From: an uncultured Sphingomonadaceae bacterium
GTDB taxonomy: Bacteria; Pseudomonadota; Alphaproteobacteria; Sphingomonadales; Sphingomonadaceae
Direction of reading: 5' to 3'
Length of the DNA stretch: 12,883 nt
Assembly (NCBI GenBank): GCA_938003725.1
Contig: CALKXX010000110.1
Coordinates: 1-12,883, forward strand
Shown here: positions 1-5,480 of the stretch, piece by piece
Position numbering within the stretch: the stretch's first letter is position 1
Layout of the letters: each line of letters begins with the position of its first letter
Translations under genes and position numbers: made by a program
Notes under the pieces: model-generated
What the model saw: only the letters and a program-made list of their open reading frames with translations
Database searches by the model: none
Told to the model about the DNA's origin: nothing

Positions 1-285
1 ATGTCCGACATTCCCGTGGTCGGCGCGAGCGGATCAATATCCGCTATTTTGGGGGCATATGCGCTGTTATTTGCACGCAATGAAGTGAAGCCCCTGGGGC
101 CGATACCAGGATATATCGTCCGAATTGTTTGGCTAACCCTCGCATGGATTGCAATCCAGATGATGATCGGCATCGCAACCTATGGCGATGTGAACGGGAT
201 AGCAATATACGCACATATTGGCGGGTTTGTAGCGGGTTTGCTGCTTGTTCGACCCTTGCTGCAATGGCGGTTTCGCTCCGCCTAG
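1..285 (+). CDS. Rhomboid family intramembrane serine protease, C-terminal part (5' end outside window)
   Basis: Rhomboids cleave substrate proteins within or next to the membrane using a Ser-His dyad buried in the helix bundle. Reading from base 1, the frame holds the GASG motif that carries the catalytic serine (residue 10 of this fragment), followed by a hydrophobic helix, another helix around residues 42-60, and an AHIGGF motif whose His72 would be the partner of the dyad. These are the two hallmark regions of the last three rhomboid helices. The first transmembrane segments are missing, so the ATG at base 1 is probably an internal methionine and the gene starts left of the window. It converges with the DUF4170 gene, with 21 bases between the stop codons. 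The family assignment is firm; the substrate is unknown. Confidence 0.88.
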   Translation: MSDIPVVGASGSISAILGAYALLFARNEVKPLGPIPGYIVRIVWLTLAWIAIQMMIGIATYGDVNGIAIYAHIGGFVAGLLLVRPLLQWRFRSA

Positions 286-306
286 AACCAACTATCGCTC
301 CGGCAG

Positions 307-546
307 CTATGCTTCCGACGGAAGGTCCGGCGCTAGCAATTTATGCAGATGAACGATGACATATTTCATCTCGGCATCATCGACCGTGCGCTGGGCGTTT
401 GATCGCCAGGCATCTTCTGCTTCTTCATAGTTCGGATAAACGCCAACCAAGTCGATCTCTGATAGATTTTCAAATTCAATCCCACGTGGATCTTCGACGC
501 GTCCGCCCATGACCAAGTGGATTTTGCTGCGTGCTTCTTCGCTCAT
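307..546 (-). CDS. DUF4170 family protein, small soluble protein of unknown function
   Basis: This 79-residue protein matches my recollection of the DUF4170 family, a small family seen mainly in alphaproteobacteria with no established function. It contains an early MGGRV segment, a GVYPNYEEAEDAWR helix in which an aromatic-acidic stretch is typical, and a C-terminal YVIVHLHKLL strand-helix. No signal peptide or membrane segment is visible. It is the last gene of a five-gene minus-strand operon. Its ATG overlaps the stop of the preceding gene by one base (TAATG), which suggests translational coupling. A short inverted repeat lies in its final codons, but no U-tract follows, so no convincing intrinsic terminator is seen between it and the converging rhomboid gene. 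Confidence 0.8.
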   Translation of the reverse strand: MSEEARSKIHLVMGGRVEDPRGIEFENLSEIDLVGVYPNYEEAEDAWRSNAQRTVDDAEMKYVIVHLHKLLAPDLPSEA

Positions 547-1106
547 TATTTGTCCTGCTTATTTTCTTTTGCTGCTTCCTCCGCAGCTATCGCCGCGCTC
601 TTAGCAACTTCGAGGGCTTTGCCAAACAAATCTTTGAATTGATCTCGCAAACTGCCGGAACTCAAACCCATTTCGGCCATTTTCTCCTGGCCAGCATCTT
701 TGGCCGCATCCACTGCTTTTTTCGCGGTGTCGTTAATGGCTTTCCCTGCACTGCCAACCATTTTGTCTTCGACTTTGGTTCGGGGGAGCAAAGCTGCGAT
801 AATCGCGCCTAGTGTCAATCCGCCCAGCACAGCAGTTAATGGATTTTTATTGATTGTATCGCTCGATTTTTCAGCCGCTTTTCGCGTCGCGTCGCGGGTG
901 ACTAAAGCGGTGACCTTAGCTTTCTCACTCGCGAGTTCCTTTCCCTGACCCAGCAATTCCGTAGCGCGCTCCTTGCCCTCCGACATGCGTTCTTTTGCTA
1001 CCGATCTGCGTTCGCTTGCGAAATCTGTTGCGACATCTCTTGCATTGCTAAGCTTCTCTCGAGATGCTTCCCGAGCTTTGTCGAAACCTTCTGTCAGTTT
1101 ATTCAT
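546..1106 (-). CDS. Charged helical protein with one central hydrophobic segment (DUF883/apolipoprotein-like), function unknown
   Basis: The 186-residue product is rich in Lys, Glu and Ala and looks like long amphipathic helix on both sides of a single hydrophobic stretch at about residues 84-105. That stretch begins with an Asn-Pro pair, has a Gly-rich core and ends in LLPRT. This pattern resembles the membrane anchor of YqjD/ElaB-type proteins, but the protein is longer and continues for about 80 residues after the anchor. I chose the ATG at 1106 because AGGGG lies seven bases upstream. A GTG at 1121 would add five residues and overlap the previous stop by four bases (GTGA). The stop overlaps the start of the DUF4170 gene by one base. 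Function is not recognisable; an envelope or stress role is inferred from operon context only. Confidence 0.72.
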   Translation of the reverse strand: MNKLTEGFDKAREASREKLSNARDVATDFASERRSVAKERMSEGKERATELLGQGKELASEKAKVTALVTRDATRKAAEKSSDTINKNPLTAVLGGLTLGAIIAALLPRTKVEDKMVGSAGKAINDTAKKAVDAAKDAGQEKMAEMGLSSGSLRDQFKDLFGKALEVAKSAAIAAEEAAKENKQDK

Positions 1107-1117
1107 CGGACTACCCC

Positions 1118-1450
1118 TCACGCGCTCCAGTCAATATCATCATAATCAGCTTCGGAATCGCCGTCATCACCTAAACGCTTTATCGCCGACTTTACCGGTT
1201 GGTACAGAGCGGCCGTCAGAACAGCACCGCCGATAGCAAGAATTGCAGCAGGATTAGACCGCGCTTTATCGCCTATTTTGTCTCCCATAACCGCGGCTCT
1301 CTCCTTTGTGGATTTCGATATACGATCCATCAGATTGTCCGGCTTTAGCTCGGTACGAATATTGTTTAGGCTTTTGGAAAACTGCTCATGCCGGACTTTG
1401 CGCGCTGCGGACAGGTTACGTAGGGACGTTATGTTATCATTTTTGCCCAC
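1118..1450 (-). CDS. DUF3618-like small membrane-anchored protein
   Basis: This 110-residue protein has a basic, helical N-terminal half with an arrangement (R-T-E-L, then K-P-D-N-L-M-D-R) resembling DUF3618 proteins. A single hydrophobic segment at roughly residues 68-86 follows a Ser-Asn-Pro turn, and the tail is very acidic (residues 92-108). I chose the GTG at 1450, which overlaps the stop of the upstream holin-like gene by one base (TAGTG). The longer reading up to 1600 runs antiparallel in the wrong frame through that gene and is not credible. It occupies the position that YqjK holds in the yqjD-yqjE-yqjK order, but sequence similarity to YqjK is not obvious. The role is unknown. The family label is tentative; that a gene is present is likely. 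Confidence 0.7.
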   Translation of the reverse strand: MGKNDNITSLRNLSAARKVRHEQFSKSLNNIRTELKPDNLMDRISKSTKERAAVMGDKIGDKARSNPAAILAIGGAVLTAALYQPVKSAIKRLGDDGDSEADYDDIDWSA

Positions 1451-1896
1451 TATTTTTCCTCTCCGTCCAACGGCAATTTTTTGGCTTTGCCGATCGCCGC
1501 AAGTAACAAAGCTCCGCCGCCGATAAGGGATACACCTCCAATAACCGCGGTCGCCGCACCGGGGCCGATCCAGGATGCCAGCGTTATCAACGCCCCCCAT
1601 ATCAAGGCCGTCAAACCAGCTGTCAAAATGGCAATGCCCAGGCCAAAAAAGATCAAAATCTTCTTTGCTGCGTCGACATTTGCGGTCATTTTGGCGCGGT
1701 AGTAAGCAATTTCAGTGCCTACCAAGTTTTTGGCGTCGTCGGCGATTTCCTGAATTTGTTCGGCTAGCGGTCGTTCATCTATTTTTACAGATGGGTCTGA
1801 CCGCAACGGTTCTGTACCCGCCGAAGTCGCAGAACGCTGTTCCGCGATTTCGTCGTTCACCGCCAAAGCTTGATCGGGATCATCTTCTGATGCCAA
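1450..1896 (-). CDS. Phage holin superfamily III / YqjE (DUF1469)-like inner membrane protein
   Basis: The first half of this 148-residue protein is acidic and soluble, with a segment (about residues 43-75) containing E-x-A-Y-Y-R-A-K typical of the helix before the membrane region in this family. Two strong transmembrane helices follow at about residues 82-104 and 112-135, with a Gly-rich second helix and a short charged tail. Despite the family name, chromosomal members are not linked to phage lysis; E. coli YqjE sits beside the ribosome-associated membrane protein YqjD. The start is a TTG at 1896. An in-frame TGA two codons upstream rules out a longer protein, and an AAGG lies about eight bases before the TTG. 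It follows the H1-tailed gene by 39 bases and overlaps the next gene by one base. Confidence 0.82.
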   Translation of the reverse strand: MASEDDPDQALAVNDEIAEQRSATSAGTEPLRSDPSVKIDERPLAEQIQEIADDAKNLVGTEIAYYRAKMTANVDAAKKILIFFGLGIAILTAGLTALIWGALITLASWIGPGAATAVIGGVSLIGGGALLLAAIGKAKKLPLDGEEK

Positions 1897-1935
1897 AATT
1901 CAACCTTACCTATACTTTGCCGTCAACCGCTTGGA

Positions 1936-2439
1936 TCAGACGTCTTTATCAGAACCCGATTTTATCAGGCGGGCGACCACAAATCCAATCGCAGCAGCGG
2001 CACCAATTGCGACGGCAGGGCTCTTTTTCACAAAGCCGCGTGCGTCTTCAACGATTTCATCAATCTCTTTTGAATCGATCTTTTCGGCAAGGTCGGCAAC
2101 AGCGTCCGCAGCAGAGCGCGCATAGTCACCATATTTTGCACCGACATTTTCATCAATTGTATGGGCGCTATTTTCGATCATCTTGCTCAGGCCGCCCATC
2201 GCATCGCTAGTTTTTGCTTTGCCGTCGGTAGCGACCGATCTTGCTTTCGTTACAGCGCGGTCCTTGAATTCACTGGATGTCGATGCTGCGGCTTTTGTGG
2301 CATCGGTTTTCTTGGGTGCTGCTTTTTTCGCAGCTGTTCTTTTGGCAGCTGTGGCTTTCTTTGCCGCAGGCTTTCTCGTAGCCGGCTTTTTCGCGGCAGT
2401 TTTCTTCGCAGTGGTCGATTTTGTTGTCTTAGCGGTCAT
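1936..2439 (-). CDS. Histone-H1-like Lys/Ala-rich protein with C-terminal membrane anchor (YqjD/ElaB/DUF883-like)
   Basis: This 167-residue protein has two distinct parts. Residues 1 to about 50 are a low-complexity Lys/Ala/Thr tail of repeated AKK, AAKK and KPA units, like bacterial H1-type nucleoid proteins. Residues 55-138 are a charged helical segment, and residues 141-159 form a hydrophobic Ala/Gly-rich helix after Lys-Lys-Ser-Pro, ending in R-L-I and a short polar tail. The second part resembles YqjD/ElaB, which are C-tail-anchored inner membrane proteins that bind ribosomes in stationary phase. With that topology the basic tail would face the cytoplasm, where it could contact DNA or rRNA; this is inference. 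It is the first gene of the operon, with a strong AGGAAGGA Shine-Dalgarno at 2445-2452, five bases before the ATG. Confidence 0.82.
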   Translation of the reverse strand: MTAKTTKSTTAKKTAAKKPATRKPAAKKATAAKRTAAKKAAPKKTDATKAAASTSSEFKDRAVTKARSVATDGKAKTSDAMGGLSKMIENSAHTIDENVGAKYGDYARSAADAVADLAEKIDSKEIDEIVEDARGFVKKSPAVAIGAAAAIGFVVARLIKSGSDKDV

Positions 2440-2481
2440 GTTGATCCTTCCTCGAATAATCTTCTACTCTTTAAGTGGCAC

Positions 2482-2495
2482 ATTGTTGCGACAAT
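2482..2495. promoter_or_regulatory. Short palindrome (ATTGT-N4-ACAAT) in the divergent control region
   Basis: The perfect five-base arms ATTGT and ACAAT flank the spacer TGCG. The site lies 43-56 bases upstream of the ATG of the H1-tailed gene, where a regulator could cover the promoter of the minus-strand operon. A five-base inverted repeat can arise by chance, so an operator role is only a suggestion. Confidence 0.25.
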
Positions 2496-2529
2496 TCAAG
2501 AGGCAAAAGGTTGCATTTCTCCTGAATTG
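2492..2529. repeat. Imperfect inverted repeat, 11-base arms, between the divergent H1-tailed operon and eno
   Basis: The arms CAATTCAAGAG (2492-2502) and CTCCTGAATTG (2519-2529) match at 10 of 11 positions and are separated by 16 bases. The repeat sits in the 167-base region between divergent start codons, so it could be a two-site operator or a transcript hairpin. Its left arm shares four bases with the shorter ATTGT/ACAAT palindrome. No clear -35/-10 pair can be assigned on either strand. A perfect TTGACA box exists on the minus strand at 2557-2552, but no good -10 box follows at the usual distance. The eno Shine-Dalgarno (AGGA, 2595-2598) lies eight bases before its ATG. Confidence 0.4.
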
Positions 2530-2606
2530 CGCCGGGTTGGCATTGCTTTGATGTCAACAGCGCGATAGGGCCTTCGCATTAAAAATATCAAAACAGGATA
2601 TACCAA

Positions 2607-3881
2607 ATGACAGCAATTCTCGATCTTCATGCCCGTCAGATATTGGATAGCCGCGGCAATCCTACGGTCGAAGTGGATATACTGCTGGATGATGGAAGTT
2701 TTGGAAGAGCGGCGGTGCCATCTGGCGCCTCCACAGGCGCTTATGAAGCCGTCGAACTTCGCGATGGCGACAAAGATAAATATTTGGGCAAGGGCGTCCT
2801 AAAGGCCGTCGAAGCTGTCAATGGAGAGATTAACGAAGCCCTGATCGGTCTTGACGCAGAAGATCAGGAAGAAGTTGACGGTGCGATGATTGCACTGGAC
2901 GGAACAGAAAATAAAAGCCGCCTTGGGGCCAACGCGATTTTAGGAGTGAGCCTTGCGGTGGCAAAAGCAGCAGCGGACGCCCGAGGATTACCGCTATACC
3001 GGTATGTTGGCGGTGTATCTGCGCATGTGCTTCCCGTTCCGATGATGAATATCATCAACGGCGGCGAACATGCCGACAATCCAATCGATATTCAGGAATT
3101 CATGGTGATGCCCGTTGGTGCTGATAGCCTGGCCGAGGGCGTACGCTGGGGTTCCGAGATATTTCACACATTGAAATCTGGACTGGCTGAAAAAGGTTTG
3201 GCAACGGCAGTGGGTGATGAAGGCGGTTTTGCGCCTGATCTTGCGTCGACCCGCGATGCGCTGGATTTCATTATGACATCGATTGAAAAGGCTGGCTTCA
3301 AAGCTGGTGATGAAGTTGTGCTGGCCCTCGATTGCGCCGCGACTGAATTTTTTGATCACGGCAAATATAATATTTCCGGAGAAGGAAAAATATTGAGTCC
3401 GGCGGAGATGTCTGACTATCTGGCTGAGCTTTGTCGCGACTATCCCATTAAATCGATTGAAGACGGGATGTCGGAAGATGATTTTGAAGGTTGGAAACTT
3501 TTGACAGATGCCATTGGTGACAAAGTTCAATTGGTCGGCGATGACTTGTTCGTGACCAACCCGGCGCGTCTTTCACAGGGGATCAAGGATGGTTTGGCAA
3601 ACTCGTTGCTGGTGAAGGTAAATCAGATTGGAACGCTTACCGAAACGTTGGAAGCTGTGCGGATGGCGCAGAACGCGTCTTACACATCGGTTATGTCACA
3701 TCGTTCCGGTGAAACTGAGGACGCGACGATTGCCGATCTGGCGGTTGCTACAAATTGCGGACAGATTAAGACCGGCAGCCTCGCGCGTTCCGACCGTTTG
3801 GCGAAATATAATCAACTCATTCGCATTGAAGAAGAGTTGGGCAATGTTGCTCAATATGGTGGACGGTCTATCTTTGGATAG
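2607..3881 (+). CDS. eno: Enolase (phosphopyruvate hydratase)
   Basis: Enolase converts 2-phosphoglycerate to phosphoenolpyruvate in glycolysis and the reverse in gluconeogenesis; it is a cytoplasmic, Mg-dependent enzyme. The 424-residue length is typical of bacterial enolases. The N-terminus has the classic ILDSRGNPTVEVD segment. The GDEGGF motif carries the catalytic Glu205, and the Mg ligands are Asp242 (LALDCA), Glu285 (SIEDGM) and Asp312 (VGDDLF). The catalytic Lys is Lys337 in LLVKVNQIGT, and the SHRSGETED signature follows. All key residues are present. The start has an AGGA eight bases upstream. ftsB follows after 88 bases in the same direction, an arrangement common in alphaproteobacteria. 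Confidence 0.98.
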   Translation: MTAILDLHARQILDSRGNPTVEVDILLDDGSFGRAAVPSGASTGAYEAVELRDGDKDKYLGKGVLKAVEAVNGEINEALIGLDAEDQEEVDGAMIALDGTENKSRLGANAILGVSLAVAKAAADARGLPLYRYVGGVSAHVLPVPMMNIINGGEHADNPIDIQEFMVMPVGADSLAEGVRWGSEIFHTLKSGLAEKGLATAVGDEGGFAPDLASTRDALDFIMTSIEKAGFKAGDEVVLALDCAATEFFDHGKYNISGEGKILSPAEMSDYLAELCRDYPIKSIEDGMSEDDFEGWKLLTDAIGDKVQLVGDDLFVTNPARLSQGIKDGLANSLLVKVNQIGTLTETLEAVRMAQNASYTSVMSHRSGETEDATIADLAVATNCGQIKTGSLARSDRLAKYNQLIRIEEELGNVAQYGGRSIFG

Positions 3882-3941
3882 ACTCGGTTCATCGACAAAA
3901 TTCATGTTTGTGTGAATTAAAGTATTAACGGGCTTGCCAGC

Positions 3942-3959
3942 GAATCAATATTCTGATTC
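3942..3959 (+). other. Small inverted repeat just upstream of ftsB
   Basis: GAATCA (3942-3947) and TGATTC (3954-3959) can pair as a six-base stem with a six-base loop, ending ten bases before the ftsB ATG. No run of T follows, so it does not look like an intrinsic terminator for eno. The ftsB gene has no strong Shine-Dalgarno (only AAGATAA), so the hairpin could affect ribosome access. The stem is short and AT-rich, and chance is possible. Confidence 0.3.
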
Positions 3960-3969
3960 AAGATAACTT

Positions 3970-4281
3970 ATGGCACAGCGCGAAAAAATCACAGGTTTGG
4001 TCAAGTCGGCATTAGGGCCGGGATTTGCTCTGCTGACGCTGCTCGCGATAGCGGGCTATGCCGTGTTGGGGCCTACGGGCATTCTGGCTTGGGGTGACTA
4101 TCAAGCGACCCTTGATGAGCGCGGTATGCAACTCGCAAAATTGGAGATTGAGCGTGACGCCCTTAAAAATCGCGTCGAGTTACTTGATCCAGCTGGCGCC
4201 GACCCAGACTTGATCGGCGAATTGTTGCGGAAAGAAGTCAATGTCGTACATCCCGATGAGATCATTGTTCCACTAAAATAA
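3970..4281 (+). CDS. ftsB: FtsB/DivIC-type septum formation initiator
   Basis: This small bitopic protein belongs to the FtsB/DivIC family, which forms the FtsQ-FtsL-FtsB complex and helps activate septal peptidoglycan synthesis. Of its 103 residues, about 1-16 are a basic cytoplasmic tail, 17-40 form one transmembrane helix, and 44-72 form a periplasmic coiled coil with Leu/Ile heptads (residues LAKLEIERDALKNRVELL). A short C-terminal region with L-L-R-K-E follows, as is usual for the family. Its position between eno and pdhA matches the conserved alphaproteobacterial order. The assignment rests on architecture and context, since this family diverges fast in sequence. Confidence 0.87.
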   Translation: MAQREKITGLVKSALGPGFALLTLLAIAGYAVLGPTGILAWGDYQATLDERGMQLAKLEIERDALKNRVELLDPAGADPDLIGELLRKEVNVVHPDEIIVPLK

Positions 4282-4352
4282 CCTTTGGTGCTAAAAAAAT
4301 TCCACTATTTTTCCGAGTGTAAAGGCCTTGGAAATTTGGTCATTCCGTTTAT

Positions 4353-4366
4353 GGTGCCGTTGCACC
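4353..4366 (+). other. Candidate hairpin upstream of the pdhA ribosome binding site
   Basis: GGTGC (4353-4357) and GCACC (4362-4366) pair around the four-base loop CGTT, within the 107-base gap between ftsB and pdhA. The purine-rich ribosome binding site AGAGAGGA starts five bases later. No T-run follows, so it is not a convincing terminator. It could be a 5' leader element or chance. No clear promoter was identified in this gap. Confidence 0.3.
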
Positions 4367-4388
4367 CAACAGAGAGGAATCGGTCCGC

Positions 4389-5480
4389 GTGGTAAAAACA
4401 CCAAGTAAGTCCGTAACGAAAAAAGCGGCTCCCAAAAGAAAGGCTGCCGCAAAGCCCAAGCAGGCATCAAAAAAAGCCGTAAGTACCGGCGGCCTAAAAA
4501 CGCCGATTTACAAAGCCGATAAATCCGAGATGATGGATTTCTACAAAGAAATGCTTCTTATTCGGCGGTTTGAAGAGAAGGCCGGTCAGCTCTATGGCCT
4601 CGGCCTTATTGGCGGGTTTTGTCACCTCTACATTGGGCAAGAAGCGGTCGTTACCGGACTCCAATCAGCAATCGCGCCGGGAAAAGATAGCGTGATTACG
4701 GGCTACCGGGATCATGGTCACATGTTGGCCTGCGGCATTCACCCGAATATTGTGATGGCAGAACTTACCGGGCGTGCATCGGGCATTTCAAAAGGCAAGG
4801 GCGGATCCATGCACATGTTCTCGGTTGAACATGGCTTTTACGGTGGACACGGTATTGTAGGCGCGCAGGTGGCTCTAGGAACAGGGTTGGCATTTGCTCA
4901 TAAATATAAAGAAGATGGGGGTGTCTGTCTGGCCTATTTCGGTGACGGAGCTTCCAATCAGGGGCAGGTCTATGAGAGTTTCAATATGGCGGAGCTCTGG
5001 CAGCTACCGGTCATTTATGTGATTGAGAACAACCAATATGCGATGGGAACTAGCGTCAATCGATCATCTGCTGAGGATCAACTATATCGGCGTGGCGAGA
5101 GCTTTCGAATTCCCGGCATGCAGGTTGATGGGATGGATGTGTTGGCGGTCCGTGGTGCGGTAGAAGAAGCCTTGAAAGATGTGCGCAGCGGAGGTGGTCC
5201 CGTTTTGATGGAACTGAAAACCTATCGTTATCGAGGTCACTCAATGTCCGATCCAGCCAAATATCGCAGCCGGGATGAAGTGCAGGATGTGCGCGAGAAA
5301 TCTGACCCGATCGAACGGTTGAAAGCGATGTTGGTGAAGGAAGGCGTCAAGGAAGAAGAATTGAAAGCTTTGGACAAACAGGTTCGGAAGACAGTTTCCG
5401 AAGCCGCTGATTTTGCCGAAGAATCGCCGGAACCGGAATTGCCAGAGCTTTATACTGACGTCTTGGTGGAGCAATATTGA
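4389..5480 (+). CDS. pdhA: Pyruvate dehydrogenase E1 component, alpha subunit
   Basis: E1-alpha binds thiamine diphosphate and, with E1-beta, decarboxylates pyruvate and acetylates the lipoyl group of the PDH complex. The TPP signature runs from GDGAS (residues 185-189) to ENNQY (213-217). The conserved YRGHSMSDP loop is at 281-289 and includes the active-site His284. The catalytic domain begins near residue 45; before it lies an unusual Lys/Ala-rich tail (about residues 3-34) with several KKAA/KAAAK units, which probably is disordered. The start is GTG at 4389, with AGAGAGGA ending about ten bases upstream; no ATG gives a comparable full-length reading. The TGA overlaps the pdhB ATG by one base, consistent with coupled synthesis of the two E1 chains. 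Confidence 0.97.
   Translation: MVKTPSKSVTKKAAPKRKAAAKPKQASKKAVSTGGLKTPIYKADKSEMMDFYKEMLLIRRFEEKAGQLYGLGLIGGFCHLYIGQEAVVTGLQSAIAPGKDSVITGYRDHGHMLACGIHPNIVMAELTGRASGISKGKGGSMHMFSVEHGFYGGHGIVGAQVALGTGLAFAHKYKEDGGVCLAYFGDGASNQGQVYESFNMAELWQLPVIYVIENNQYAMGTSVNRSSAEDQLYRRGESFRIPGMQVDGMDVLAVRGAVEEALKDVRSGGGPVLMELKTYRYRGHSMSDPAKYRSRDEVQDVREKSDPIERLKAMLVKEGVKEEELKALDKQVRKTVSEAADFAEESPEPELPELYTDVLVEQY

Noticed and set aside
311..325. CTTCC-GAC-GGAAG inverted repeat as a terminator between the convergent rhomboid and DUF4170 genes
   Set aside because: The stem is only five bases, lies inside the DUF4170 coding region and has no T-run on either side.
1118..1600. A 160-residue minus-strand reading extending the DUF3618-like gene upstream to 1600
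   Set aside because: The extra 50 residues run in a second frame through the holin-like gene, have non-protein-like composition, and the GTG at 1450 gives a clean one-base overlap with the upstream stop.
1450..1896. Holin-family name suggesting a prophage remnant
   Set aside because: No endolysin, integrase, capsid or tail genes are nearby; the family is widespread as chromosomal YqjE-type proteins.
1575..2210. Long plus-strand open frame of 211 residues
   Set aside because: It is antisense to two well-supported minus-strand genes, is rich in Arg, Ser and Gln with no family features, and crosses their boundary.
2537..2569. TTGGCA/GATAGG as a sigma-70 promoter for eno
   Set aside because: The spacing is about 21 bases, too long, and the -10 match is poor.
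2994..3530. Minus-strand open frame of 178 residues inside eno
   Set aside because: It is a shadow of enolase; all conserved enolase motifs lie on the plus strand.
3917..3928. TTAA-N4-TTAA between eno and ftsB as a CtrA site
   Set aside because: The spacer is four bases instead of seven; likely an AT-rich coincidence.
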